Shown piece by piece: positions 36,100 to 48,715 of a stretch of 64,000 bases of DNA. Position numbers and translations under genes: made by a program. The DNA is from Membranipora membranacea (Eukaryota; Bryozoa; Gymnolaemata; Cheilostomatida; Membraniporidae), in NCBI GenBank assembly GCA_914767715.1, contig OU612073.1:24368001-24432000 (forward strand), read 5' to 3'. The first letter of the stretch is position 1, and every line of letters begins with the position of its first letter. The notes below the pieces were generated by a model. That model was not told the origin of the DNA and searched no databases. It saw nothing but the letters and a program-made list of their open reading frames with translations.

Positions 36100-38951
36100 C
36101 TAACATTTAGCTAGGTCATACAGTAGGGGCGAGGCGTCCGGACCCATCATTCTAGCTACTTCCGGTGCAGTCTTATATACTCTCTCTGTATATTCCCTTA
36201 ACATGGGCATGAAGAGTAATACTTCAGCTAACATATTTTTCCTGTTTGGATGATTCTTGACCAAAACGTATTTCAGCACCTGAAATGATATATTATTATG
36301 ATGACATTAAAACATATAGAAAACGTTAAAATGCCTTGTTTCCAGGATCACACATGTTTTATTAATTACTTTTTATCGACACATTAATGGATTAAGTGGA
36401 ATTGAACATACGATTCATTTATCTCAGTACAGTACATGTGTGGTTGATTGACTGATTTAGACTTAATAGTACCGATTACCAACCTTTAGAAGTTTATCCT
36501 GCAGTTCTTGGACTTGTTGGGGGCACTGTAGAGAGTCCCTCTCTGGAGTCATGATAACAAAGGCACCCAGTATAGCTATATCCTCAGCAGTTAGCTTTAG
36601 ATTCGTTATTCTAATCATAAACCTGAACAGGACAGAAGTAAGGTGAGCAAGTCTCTATAGAAAGAACGTTCAGAGGTGACAAATATCACTGTACATGATC
36701 ACTCGCATATCTCTGTGGATTACCAGAATATCATTTCTTCTCTACCCAAAGCCATGAGAGGTGCATATAGATCCCTGCATTCTCCCTGATCCCTGTTAAT
36801 CTGAACTTTCGTGTGGATGGAAAAATTAAAAACTGTGTGAGGAGAGAAAACTTAAGTGATAGAAAATTCATCTCATCCCATTCAAAATTATTGGCCACTG
36901 ATGTTGAGAGGAAAGCGTTACATATTCACCATTCACATGATGTCGATAGAACACACGGTTTAATCGCTCAAACCCTGCCCGGATTAAAAGTTGTGGCAGT
37001 TCACTATCAACCACATCTCTCCTTTGTGACAATGTGGTTGATCAACTATAAAACAAGTAAGATGTTTCCACATGCAATTCAACCTAGAGTTCCCACAAAC
37101 ATCTCATACTATGGCTATTGGCTACTGGCTAATGTGATCTCATTGGGAATTCCAGAACAATGCATTGTGGGATACATGTGAACAAGCCATATAAGGTACC
37201 CGATATGTATGAATGCAGTGGCAAACTTACTTCATGTGGAAGTCATGGAAACCTTCTCCTATGATTGATGTTATGATCCTGGACGGAAATAGAACCATAT
37301 CTCCTGTGTCAGCGTGATAGTGTACGACAACTTGTAAACCTGACACCTTCAGGTGAGTTTTATGTCTAAAAAAATAAAGGACAGTAAATAAAACAGGAGA
37401 GGTGATTGATAGAGAGAGGACGATTGGTAGTAGTTTGAGTGTTTCCCAGGCATCTCCACCTGAGACATGACTTGTCAATATCATTCTGGTATGAGCGGTT
37501 TTTTGACAGTGTCAGACCAAAACCACAATCACTATGGTTCCATGCTTCGAATTTGTGGTTCACTCCAATTTCGAATGGTTAGAGTCCAGTGGATTCTAAC
37601 CATTCCCATGATGGAAAAAACATGAAAAACATTTCCCCACAAGTCTATGTAAACAAAAGTTGAGCGTCTAACCTTATCACCTGTAAGAGCTCACATCTCG
37701 AACTTTTCATCAGTATTATCTTATCTTCCATTATAAGCTCACTGAATCCTGGGATAGACTTTGCGTAGTTAAGTAGCTGCAGATAAATCTTCTCCATTGA
37801 TTTACACCACACATGGAATGCGGCAGTGCCTATCTCTAGTGTATGAAGCATTTCGGGTGAACACGGCTGCTGGTCGGATATGAGTTTCCTGTATTGTGTG
37901 TACTTCTCATGTAAATCACTGTCTGCATTCTCACCAGGAGAATAGAGGCATGTGGTGAGATGTGAAGGGTCCGTAATACTATACTGCTCTAACAGTTTGG
38001 CCGCCATGTGTTCAATCATTCCCATATCAGCCTGAAACGAGTGAATCTTAGAGTCGAAGTTGTCACTTAGAAGTGTGGCCATCTCGATCACATGACTATC
38101 GAAACTGTTTAGTAAGTCCTGCTTAGCCTTTAACTGCTGTAGTTGTTTAGTTTCCTCTGACTTTCTCTCATAGCTTGTACGTCCGAGTTTGACGCCTGTC
38201 AAAAACCAAAAGCCTTACAATGTAAGTGATGTCCCTACAACTGACAACACCCCTGCCACATCTATCCTTAGAGCGAGCTTAAAGTAATTTGTTACAAGGT
38301 GAAGGTGATGGTCTGAATACAATACGAATGAGAAACAAAGAATGTATGACAACCACAGAGTTGAGCTGAGAGCTTCAAACACGATGTTGGAATTGCCTAC
38401 CTTCTTTTGCCATTCCTACATCCAGGCATTTCTGATAACGGCAGCTAGCGCAGGAGATTTTTCCTACTGGATGATTATCCGAACATTTCCCATCCTTCTT
38501 ACAAGGCTTGACTGCTTTCTTCCTTTCGAGAGATCTCATAAAAAACACTTTGCAAGCTTCACATGTTGTAGCACCTGCAAGAGATAACTCCATTTAACAA
38601 AAAGTTACTCGGATGCTTTGGTACAAAGTTAAGAATTAAGTCATGATCAATCGAGCAACTGTGTTGGTTGGTTACAGCTAAATGCAATCCCTTTGTAGAG
38701 TTTTCAGTGTTGGATGGAGATCGGGTATAACATTCAAACTTACCAAAATGATATCCAGATGAGTTTCCATTACAGACCTGACAGCGACGTGTAGAAGTCC
38801 CATTAGCTCCGGCTGATGGTTTAGTTAAACTGAAGGTGGACGGGTTTTGCTCTGAGACAAAGTTAAACTGTTGATCAGAGTCCATTGATGAATCTGTCAT
38901 TGGTATTGACGGGGAGGGTGTTGTGAGATCTAGAGGTTCACGCTGCATCAT
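36100..38951 (-). CDS. Nuclear receptor, copy B
   Basis: Same six-exon gene as copy A. Coding exons: 38744-38951, 38401-38574, 37673-38195, 37231-37365, 36484-36622, 36100-36279. All splice sites and phases are intact. Two adjacent ATGs open the frame (38951 or 38948); the second matches the starts of copies A and C, giving 452 or 451 aa. The zinc fingers, P-box CEACKV, CRYQKCLDVGM, ligand-binding signature and AF-2-like SPLLYDLAKC end are all present. Intron 3 is only 307 bp because most of an insertion shared with copy C has been deleted. The gene is head-to-head with the MDN1 copy of unit B, 1.7 kb away. Amino-acid changes relative to A cluster in the first part of the ligand-binding domain. 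Confidence 0.92.
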
Positions 38952-39022
38952 TAAGTTATCCTACTGGATATTATATTAAGCCTATTAAATGTACTGTAGG
39001 ATGAGGAAAGAAGCTATATAAG

Positions 39023-39048
39023 CAATGAACTAAAGGTTTAGTTCATTG
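39023..39048. repeat. 12-bp inverted repeat specific to unit B
   Basis: CAATGAACTAAA and TTTAGTTCATTG flank GG. Units A and C read straight through here (TATAAGGTTC), so a small foldback of about 29 bp was inserted or created in B only, beside a TATAAG repeat. Confidence 0.85.
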
Positions 39049-40401
39049 GTATAAGGTTCAGCAGCATGCTTCCCTTCGTGATAAGTGTCACAATCTTAGT
39101 CATCTATATCATAATGCTTAAGCTACCAAATATATTTTCCTTCCAGCTAGATGAAAACTACCGTAAGTCATCGAAGAACCAAGTTAAATTGTACTAGCCA
39201 ATCAAAAATCAGTTATTATAAATCTTACCCTGGTAAATGAACAACTGCATCCTTAGAATGTTAATCTTTGACTAGTAAGGAATTTTTAACATATGAACTC
39301 AGAGAGGGAGGTCATTGCCTGAGTTCTCCTCTCCTTCTCACTGAGTATCATACAAACTTCTACCTACCGTCTATACTCCAAGGCTGCAAATCAATTACAT
39401 AATACTATAAATCTTCATACAGGCATAGGTCCCTGGAGAAAATAACGTAGCTAATTTATCTGTGTCTGGTTTTGATGAATTGATAATACAGAAAACACCC
39501 ACTGCTCTGTGATGATAAATATATTCACAATTTAACATCATTGAATTGAAATTAGTTCCATGAGTTGGCCTTTTGACATTGTTGATTTTGTGGTATGTTT
39601 ATTTATGTAACATATCTAGTTTGAGGGTGAATAAGTGTGATCATATTATTTTACTGCGGGGTATGCTCTGAGGTGACTCTCGAGATGGCACACTCTACTA
39701 AGTACTATGATGCTGGACATATGAGGGCATCTTACTAGCTCTATCATCGTGGCACTCCTGATTCAGGCCTCACTTTTGTATGCTGGGCATGAAGAATAAT
39801 TTTTGAGAGCATACTACAAAAGGATATATTGTCAAATACGCTATTATTAAATTTTTACTAAACATGATTTTGTGGTTTGAGAGTTTGGCTCTCCAGACAG
39901 ATCTTATTATTATCGGAGATAGATAGATGTATTTTTTGGAACTATTTAGAAAACTAAACCAAAATAGCTTTCCTTCTGCAGACATCTATAAGATTGCTCA
40001 TCAATGTAGGCTTTAAGAATAAAGCCACAATTGCCTAGAATGTCATTCAGCAATCTTTATTTGACAGATATTAGTCAAACTGACAGACTATTGAATTTTA
40101 CCGCAGGTGTAAAATACATCCAAAATAATGTAATAGAAATGGCAAAGATAGATCCATCATTTTATCCATCCGAACAAACACAATATGACAGCGCACAGCT
40201 GGCCCACAAAGAAAGGAACATATAAATCGTTCTAATGTTATTTCAGTGCCTCATATCTCATGTAAGGCCGGATGCCGGAAACAGTAACTGATATGCAGAG
40301 CCTCTTGATAAAACCTCTAATATAGATAGATCGATTATCATTATATTATCAAGAATATGAATGATGAACTAGCTCATTGATATGGCCACGTACTGTATGC
40401 T

Positions 40402-40424
40402 GGGAGTTTGGGTCCCAAACTCCC
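40402..40424. repeat. Short palindrome specific to unit B
   Basis: GGGAGTTTGGG followed by T and CCCAAACTCCC forms an 11-bp stem. Unit C has a different, longer insertion at the same place (57781-57960), so both units were modified here independently. Confidence 0.8.
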
Positions 40425-42695
40425 TGATGTATGCATTCCTCCTAAGATTATTGTACTATTTGGAGTTGTCTTTACACAAATGGAATTTCCCACAGACATT
40501 GATAAGCATGTTGCACAGGATTGATAAAAACATCTCGAAACCTCTTTTCATGTCAGTTCAAGGTCGTAATTTTGCCATGTGAATAATCAACTTATCTCAG
40601 CATGGAGCAGTGGCATGCTAGATAGAAGTAGCTGAGTTAGAAAATGGCATCAAATGCAAGTTATTGCCTTGATGGTGCTTTAGAGAACTTAAGGAAGCAC
40701 GAGAATTCATTGCTGTCAGCTCAGATAAAGAAGGTTTTAGGAAAGAAGTCTCAGGAAAAAGCCATAGATAGGCACTAAGCCTAGCCTAGGCCAGGCCCAG
40801 CCATTCATTCACTTCAGTTCAATGTTAAACTTTTTTTTATTAATACATACAAATTTACATATTTAGATTATAATTAATGATAACTCCAGATGAGAGATGA
40901 GATGATCAGTCCAGATGAGAGATGAGAGATCACATTACCCCTCTTTCTCCTTAATCATCTCCAACAGAATTCATTTAGTTTTACATGTTTTTGAGTTACT
41001 ACTCAGGTTAGAAGGCAACATCATACTAAACAAACTGATGTAAAGTAAGTGAACAAGTATTAACTAGCAGGATATCACTCTAGTCTATTGTCTATTTTCA
41101 ACCAACATATTTGAATGGTCTAATGTAATACGGAATGAAAAACATCTGATTAGAATATATAATAATATTGTTTGTATGTATAGGCCCCCCTGACCTGGAT
41201 TTAATTGCAAATTATGTTTTGTTTGGCCGGAAAAAGATCATAATCTTACTACCAGACTGTGTTTGATTTGGGTACTGTAGGTCTATTTCCTCTCAGTTCT
41301 TTCATCGGATGAGGTAACCGTTCTGGTTCAACAACAGTAAGCAACCAGGGACTGGGAAATTAAGGTAGAGAGAATGAAGAGGAGCCAATCCACAGGGAGA
41401 CGATCTATTCCCCTAACCCTCTTATAACACATCAGTCATCCAGTAGCTGTCACATGTGTGAATACTGTCATCGAGATTCTTTTCAGATTTAGACTTAATT
41501 GCATTGTACTTGTCGCAAAACTTATCTGTATGCCCTCTTTACAGCATGCTACCTGATCTGCAGCTTCAAAGAGGGACTTACTAGGACAATTATCACAGCT
41601 TTTATTGGAGAAAGATTTTACTTTAGCCATCTGCGCTCAGCTGAAACCTTTGGTTCTTCAACTTCTCTATCAGTGAGTTTGTCTATATATCTACACTGAT
41701 AGGGATCAACACTGGCTGAGATCTATAAAAATATATACTGTTCGATCCCCCATCGGCTTATCTGAGAAGAAAAGTTGCTGGTAATTTTGAGGGCATGCCT
41801 TATGACTATTTCAGCATCCTTATATCTCTCTGAGTCACCATTGCTTTGCAGCAAACCTTGTATAAATGTGTTAATTATTTCAGGGCGGCTGATCTAGTTA
41901 ATGGCGATAGTATCCAACATCAAAAACTATGCCTGGCTCTCTCCAAACTTGTCATGCTATATCCTCAGACGGGAGAATTTGCTGTGAACTATCTCAAAGT
42001 GAATACACCTTTCTTCTACAATAATCAGGAGCCAGTGAAGAAAAAGGCAAAAAAGGTAAAATTGTAATCAGAAGTGTATGATATATAGTGTAAAGCAGGG
42101 GTGTATTCATAGGTAGGGCCAGGGGGCCATGGCCCTGCCACTTTTGGTCAAAACCCTTCACTGTGGTGGTCAATTAAATCAGAATTTTTGACGAACAATT
42201 GGTCATTGTTTTAATTCTAAGTATCAATGACATTAGGGTTATTATGATGTCCCTCCCTGTTACACTGAGATCCCTGGGGCCAATTCCTTGTCAACTCTCT
42301 TCTCAAAAATGGCTGGAGTGCCTTAAAACCGCTTGTTTTTTGAAGACTTTCTGGGGGAGGCCCCCCCTATACCCCCTGGCGGGAAGGAAAGAGAGCGCCC
42401 CTGCCGCGCCCACCCTGCCTGGCCCTACCACTTTACATCCCATGGATACAGCCCTGGTGTAAAGGCTTAATTTCAGAGTCCTACTGTATGTATGGATTGA
42501 GAGCTGTTATAAAGCCTGAACTGAACTGACAGTCCTAGTCACGTGGTTGTAATTGATTGAAATACCACATTTATATCCATAGATAGAGTCCATAACTGTT
42601 ATCACCATTGTTCATGGTCAGGATATCTGAAAGAAAATGTTGGCCCATTTACACTCGGAAGACAGCTTTCTCACTCAAAGTTAATTATTTTGTTA

Positions 42696-43024
42696 GAGTG
42701 ACAGTCCTACTAGAAAAGTGGATAGATTACCCTAGTAACTCGAATATTGCGAGTTCATAGGGTCAATAAAAATAATAAGAAAATAAAATTTGTTTAAAAT
42801 AGCATTTTAGTTTTTTTTAGATATTTTAGCAAGGATCATAGTGGATCATAGTGATTGGGGGGAGGCAATAAATCACTATGATCCACTATGATCCCAATTT
42901 TCAGAATTTGCAGCAGTTTTACTGCAACTAGGTTCACAATCTGTTTCATTTCATATGCCCTAATGACTTTTCAGCCTGAGATCTTTAGAACCATACCAAA
43001 CATGGCCTCGTAGGACTGTCACTT
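42696..43024. mobile_element. MITE, 329 bp, TA target duplication
   Basis: Present in MDN1 intron 3 of unit B and absent from unit C, where the empty site reads TTTTGTTAAGCTC. The insert begins GAGTGACAGTCCTAC and ends GTAGGACTGTCACTT, giving terminal inverted repeats of 14 matching bases between duplicated TA dinucleotides. TA duplication suggests a Tc1/mariner-type transposase acting in trans. It contains a 24-bp perfect internal hairpin (42833-42856 with 42871-42894), each arm of which is itself a direct repeat of GGATCATAGT. No coding capacity. Confidence 0.9.
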
Positions 43025-43493
43025 TAAGCTCTGTTTAATTAATGGCTTGGCTGGATTATAGAGCTTCTTTACAAACAACAGTACCAACACATATTGACAT
43101 AGTGCTAAACTAGTCTGATCCAACAATAGTATAACTTGGACATCTATTTCCTTGATACCCTTGGTATCCTGAGTATGTTACATGGTGACTGTTCCTTGTT
43201 GTTAATCACACATATACAGTGGTAATACATTCTAACTTGTAGATGGAGAAGAAGAAGGATGATATAGCAGTAGTAGAGCTTTGTGAGGCTGCCTATCTGT
43301 TCTTATTGTCTGATACAGACAGGTTCACTCAAGTATATGATTGGTCTCATCTCACTACCTATCTAAGCATTGACAACCAAAAGGTTAAATGGTGAGTAAA
43401 CAGCATCGATGTAGCTAATATCCTGGAGATTCATACAGGTATACTGTGCTTGTAAGGTGTTAAATGAAACTCTTATCTGTGTAATAAATGTTT

Positions 43494-43736
43494 TGCGATA
43501 TACTTTTGATATACTGTTAATATATTTGTGACACTAAATGTGACACCTGTGATACACCTTTAATACTTCTGTGATTTACCTTTAATACACCTGTGATATA
43601 CCATTAATACACGTGTGATATACCTTTTTACACTTGAGATATACCATCGTTACACTTGTGATACAACTAAAACTCGTGTGATATATTTTTAATGTCCTGT
43701 GATATACCTGTAATACACCTGTGATATTGTGATACT
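43494..43736. repeat. Intronic minisatellite (MDN1 intron 4, unit B)
   Basis: Roughly ten degenerate units resembling TGTGATATACCTTTAATACACC. The same intron in unit C (about 60880-60955) carries only a few units, so the array has expanded in B or contracted in C. Confidence 0.85.
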
Positions 43737-44241
43737 TTAGGTATGTAGTACAGAGTATCTGCCTCATAAATCAGATCAGCGGACAAAGTAAACAATCTCT
43801 TCTAGATAAATATTTCTATAAATCTGAGCAATGTCAGCTTGTAACACAGTGAGTATTTTACTCTTATTATTACTATAACTTACTATAACTATAGTTTGCT
43901 GAGATAGAAATATTGGCAAATAACATCATAACACACTACTGTTATATACTTGGTACCTTACTAAATGTAATTTTTTGAGTGTTGGAGAACAAACAAGAAA
44001 TACTGCAGCTAAGATTGACCAAAATTTCTACATATTTTTACATTGTTTTGTCTGCTTGTATGTTTTAATGTTCACCTCAGTTTCACGAACCTTTTCTCCC
44101 TATTCTAATAGACATGTTTTCATGTTAGCCTCAATATAAGCAAACCTTTTCTATCAGACAACTAGCTATAGAGAGAGACCTATATAGCACCTGTATAACC
44201 TCAGATAATGGGTGTCAGATCTTACTAGATGATACATGTAA

Positions 44242-44929
44242 AGCTGTGGCTCCACGTAACGATTTTTACATCGATTTGGGGTCACGAGTGGTTAATCGGT
44301 TGATCTGCACGAGTGATTACTCGTGTTAAGTGGACATCAAACTTGTTGGTCTTTTGCCCGAGTGATCTAGACGATCCTCTATGCTGATTGGTTGTTGATT
44401 GCTTGCTTAAATAATTACGCGGTTAAACACGTCATCTATCAAATCGTGACAGGCTATCAAAAATGGAGGAGTTGATAATATCTGTAGTTAAATCACATCC
44501 TCCTATTTATGATAAAAAAGACCATAACTACAAAGATAGGAGTGGTGCTGTAGTGAAAATATGGAAGGTAATAGCTGTATCACTTGGAAATGGAAGCTGT
44601 CCTGACATGACATCCATAGTATAGCATAGGAAAATCAATTTTACAGAAGAATGAAATTTTATTTGGTGAAGATTCTAAGTGACAAAGACCCGGATTTAAT
44701 ATGACATCACTATATCCGGTCATTTGTTAACACGCCCATTAAATATCATTGGTCAATCGATTGAACTGAGGGAGTTAATTGGTCAATCTAGGCACCTGAT
44801 TTATTACCCCACTATGACTCAAAAACCATCGAGTACTAACTCATAGGCCTGTGTAGCAGTGTGAGATCGGCCTAGCATGTCTAGACATGCCATCGGCCTG
44901 TGATTACATCGTTACGTGGAGCTACAGCT
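44242..44929. mobile_element. PIF/Harbinger-type non-autonomous element inside MDN1 exon 6
   Basis: A 688-bp insert present in unit B and absent from unit C, where the exon reads ACATGTAAGGAG. Terminal inverted repeats match at 21 of 22 bases: AGCTGTGGCTCCACGTAACG at the left end against AGCTGTAGCTCCACGTAACG read from the right end. It is flanked by TAA duplications at 44239-44241 and 44930-44932. A 3-bp TAA/TTA duplication and an internal MADF/Myb-like gene remnant are hallmarks of the PIF/Harbinger superfamily. No transposase is present, so it would need help from a full-length relative. Confidence 0.9.
44463..44624 (+). pseudogene. MADF/Myb-like DNA-binding protein remnant in the Harbinger-type element
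   Basis: An ATG opens 53 codons. The first 42 read like the first two helices of a MADF (Adf-1-type Myb/SANT-like) domain: EELIISVVKSHPPIYDKKD, then NYKDRSG and a Trp in VKIWKVIAVSLGN. The frame then stops at TAG. MADF/Myb-like proteins are the second gene of autonomous Harbinger elements, where they help the transposase bind the ends. Here only the N-terminal part is left, so it is a relic, though a short protein could in principle be made. Confidence 0.75.
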
Positions 44930-46663
44930 TAAGGAGAACTCTGGGACATGTGTCATATCTATCGACGATTTACATGACAGTCTTACCTCTGTGTGTGGTA
45001 TTATACTGCCTAAGCTTACTGCTGATAATAAGAATGATCAGGTTAGTGTTAGCGTTGGCTCTCCAGACTACTCAAATCTGAAGGCCAGAGAAAGGTCATT
45101 GAAAAGGCTGTTCGATGTGCTCTAAGTATCCCGCAATAATGAATTGGCAGATACATGAACCATTTCAGGCTACACTAGTATGTGGAAAATAAATGCTGTG
45201 TGAAAATTTTAATCTTTTTGTATTTTTTAAGAATTCCTTTGCTCACCCTTGGCGTACCGCACCATTCATAAATACTGACATTGATATAATGTACATGCAT
45301 ACGAGTAAAATAACACCTATACATGTAAGAGTCAACTTGTCATTTGTATTTACCAGTGTCAGCTGTCAGCCATAATTATTGTCATTAGCCTCGTTTAATT
45401 CCTCACAGGATACATCATGTGTAATGAAGCGCGTGATACCCGTCCCCTCCACATTATCAGCTCTACAGAATGTGGCTATGGCTGTATCCTCTGGTGAGCC
45501 TGTTATTGTATCAGGACATATCGGAGCTGGTAAGACATGTCTCATAGAATATCTGTCTCAGCTAACAGGAAGAGAAGATAAGCTTATCAAGGTAAGCTTA
45601 CTATATAAGGCAGTGAGTCGCCCTTCTCACTCCAGGTTCTGTAACCTTTATTATGATCAAGTTATTGAGGGTTCGATTTTTATTAACAATAATTTGATAT
45701 GATTGGATGTATACTACGTCTCAATTGTTAGTCAGTGCTATTTTTTTTATTAGACTAGACTGCTTGACCAGCTTTGTTGGTGGGGGGGGGGTAAGCATGT
45801 CTCTGTTAGGTCTAAGAAGCAGAAGTTTTATCATCAGCAGTTTGATATTAATCAATGGCATCTGAGTTGATGTAATTGAGATCCGTGTCTAGAGAAAACT
45901 CGACAAATTAATTATTTGGCAACGCTATTTTTAGTGAGGGCAAAGCAGTAGTTCATGTAATTTAGTAAAACCTTCATGACTACCTGCTTAGTTTCCTATC
46001 CTGATTCTGTGTTATGTGAGATGATTTATAAGATTGTCACACTGTAATCTGTTGATATATACAGGTACAGCTAGGTGAGCAGATAGATAGTAAAGCTTTA
46101 CTCGGTACTTACTGCTGTACCGAGACACCAGGGCAGTTTGTATGGAGACCCGGACCTCTCACTACTGCTGTACAGAATGGACAGGTATGTCTGCAGCTCT
46201 AGTATGTTTTATGTCTATGTTTTACACTATCTGAATGGGGCCTGCTCCCTACACTGATTAACTGATGCTGCAAACAGACGCCTCCTTCAAACACATTGCC
46301 ATTGAGTTTTAACTGAAACCCGACCCAAAGGGTTGTAGAGCTAAAACGGAAGGGTTATATGAAATAAAACCGACCCTGGTAGCTTGAGATAACTTCTGAT
46401 GCATAGAACTAATGATCCCGATCCCTTAGTGTCGGCGTATGTAACGATATTATCAGAGTTATTTGTGTATTTCTAGTGGCTGTTGCTTGAGGATATAGAC
46501 ATAGCTCCTATGGATGTGATATCCTCACTATTACCACTTATCTAGGCAGGTACCCTACCATCAACAAACCAAGGTCAAAGTACTAAGGTTTTCAGCTCTT
46601 CATGACTAAACGTCTGCAGTCTGCAGGTAAACCATAGTGCTATTATGTTATCACTTCTACTGT

Positions 46664-47480
46664 TGTTGTGGATTGAACAAAGCAGTTTTTGTATTCTCTT
46701 TGCACATAACCTAGTTAGAGTCAGCCGCTGGATGGATCCTGACGTAACAATATTAACTTTAAATAATAAGTCAGCCGCCAGACAGACAAAGTCCTTTATG
46801 CCGTAATCTACCTGATTGTTCACCCTACACAAGAAAATGTTACATAAAACTGTAATTTTATAGTTCATCAAATCGTTTGATCCTTGGGTGCCAGATAGAC
46901 AAAATCTCGTATGCCGTAACATTATTACCTCTTCTTTCACCCTCCACAAGAAAATATTGCATAAAACTTTGATTTTATAGTTCAACAAATAGCTTCATCC
47001 TTTTGATCTAAGCCGGTTTCCCGCCGTAGAATTATGTTGTTATTGAACCATTCTGATTTTATCGGACTATTATATATGATTTGTACCTTTTGATTGTGTG
47101 TCCACGTAGACCTGGTGTTGTGACCGCTGCCTATATAAATGAGAACTTTGATATTCATAGATAGTCGGTTAGTTGAGTTTTAAACTTATAGTTGAGTTTT
47201 GACTTATACAATTTTAACTGTGTTTTAACTTTGACTTTTAATAGACATAAAATAAAGTATCTTAGATAGTTTTCAATATCTAGACTTATTAATTGTGCAG
47301 GTTGAGTTAATGGTAAATTTGGATATCTATTGAGTTAGTGGTAATTATGATATAAAACAGACAGTGAGTAATTGATATTGATATCTATCCCTTATCTCTA
47401 AAAGGGGCTGCTCTGGTAGCGTCTACAAAAGTAGTCGTCATGGACGGTCACCTTAGTACCACCATGAGGTAAAACCAACA
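46664..47480. mobile_element. Solo LTR with 5-bp target duplication
   Basis: An 817-bp insert in MDN1 intron 9 of unit B, absent from unit C (empty site CTTCTACTGTCGGTACTG). It begins TGTTGTGG and ends CCAACA, the canonical TG...CA ends, and is bracketed by ACTGT at 46659-46663 and 47481-47485. A TATA box (TATATAAA, 47132-47139) is followed by AATAAA at 47251-47256, the expected U3-R layout if the LTR reads on the + strand. It is the scar of a complete LTR element removed by recombination between its LTRs. The family is not determined; BEL/Pao is possible. Confidence 0.88.
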
Positions 47481-48460
47481 ACTGTCAGTACTGATCATAG
47501 AAAAAGCAGAGAGTTTTGTGCTTTGTCTAAAGATGGAATAGAAATACCTAACTGTTTTTACTTGTTAAACAAACCATATATTTGTTGATAATGTATTGTT
47601 TCAGGGTTTTCGGTAGATTTCAGCTGACAGTCTTATCATTCCAGTAGAATTTTCGGAATGGTCATGCATTATTTTTTAACCAAATCTACGTTTGGACACT
47701 CATGGATTAGAAGATGAAGTTTTTGAAAACAGCAACAAAACTGAGTAGAGGATTGTAATAAGTTGAGGCTCTTCCTCATTATCTTATTAGCAGTCCCTCT
47801 TGTGATAAGCACGATATTTATTGACATGTTATAATTATAGGTGGGATTTCTGCTCACTCACATTGTACATTACTAGAGAAGTCAGTGACTACAGTAACCA
47901 TACAGCCTCTTACTAGAACAGAATTATCCACTGTCATCAAACGTCTACACCCAAATCTAACAAGGGTATGCATACTGTACACAGACTATGACTGTGATTG
48001 GTTATTTATGGAGCTCTAATGTACAGTTCAGTGATGCTTTGTTCAGATGTCATGCTGTCATCTTTGCCAATAATTTGTGATCACAATAATATGTAGAAAC
48101 AAAACCAAATAGTGATAACGAGTATGAGAATGGAAATGCAATTATGGAATGTAGGGATTTTGTAACCACAAGTTTTTTTGTGCAGAATTCGGTTTCTGTT
48201 TCATTCACCATTAAAATTCCAGCCCTATTTTAAGACGATGAGGTTCGTTATATCTTTGTTTGACTTTTTCCCTGACACCAGGTAGTAGATAGATTACTGG
48301 ATATGTATTTCACACTAAGTGCTGGTAAGCATACTGATGATAGAGATGAGGATGTTGCTGACACTGAGATGATACGCCTGACTAAACTTTACGGCAGCAG
48401 GAAGTTATCTACAAGAGATCTACTCAGATGGTGTGCCAGAATCTCTAACGACCAAGGATA

Positions 48461-48715
48461 TGATCACAGGCTAACACTCATCTAGGTCATACGGCGGTGG
48501 CACGGGATCCTGAACCAGGGTATGATCACAGGCTAACACTCATCTAGGTCATACAGTACTGGTAAGACAACCTGACCCAGAGTTTTTATCGAAGACTTGC
48601 CTTCAACTAAGTCATACAGGTCAGACAGAAAGTGATGAGACGTCCCAACTCTCAATTGTTATCATTGAGTAACACTCAGCAAGGTCATACGGCGATGCGC
48701 GGCTTCCTGACCTGG
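48461..48715 (-). repeat. AF-2-like tandem repeat (unit C)
   Basis: Third instance of the array, nearly identical to unit B, joined on its left to MDN1 exon 11 of unit B at the same place. Preservation of this junction in two places shows that it was made once and then copied. Confidence 0.7.

Larger units (their letters stand above)
38952..40643. other. Divergent promoter region, unit B
   Basis: The 1.7 kb between the receptor start (leftward) and the MDN1 start (rightward). Most of it aligns with unit C, apart from insertions there, so it represents the ancestral bidirectional promoter of the unit. No core promoter could be fixed with confidence. Confidence 0.6.
40644..48485 (+). pseudogene. 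MDN1: MDN1 (midasin) 5' part, unit B, inactivated
   Basis: Exons by comparison with unit C: 40644-40754, 41545-41672, 41884-42055, 43243-43391, 43741-43848, 44158-45041 (interrupted), 45409-45591, 46065-46184, 46477-46626, 47841-47965 and from 48282. Midasin is the giant dynein-like AAA ATPase that strips assembly factors from pre-60S ribosomes. The Walker A loop GHIGAGKT is in exon 7 and the Walker B segment LLLEDIDIAP in exon 9. Defects: the exon 1 donor is GA instead of GT (40755); TGG to TGA in exon 2 (41554-41556); a 688-bp element inside exon 6; GAG to TAG in exon 9 (46543-46545); and a 10-bp deletion near 46588 that shifts the frame. After exon 11 the sequence passes into the 3' repeat of receptor C, so about nine tenths of midasin was never part of this copy. 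Confidence 0.93.
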
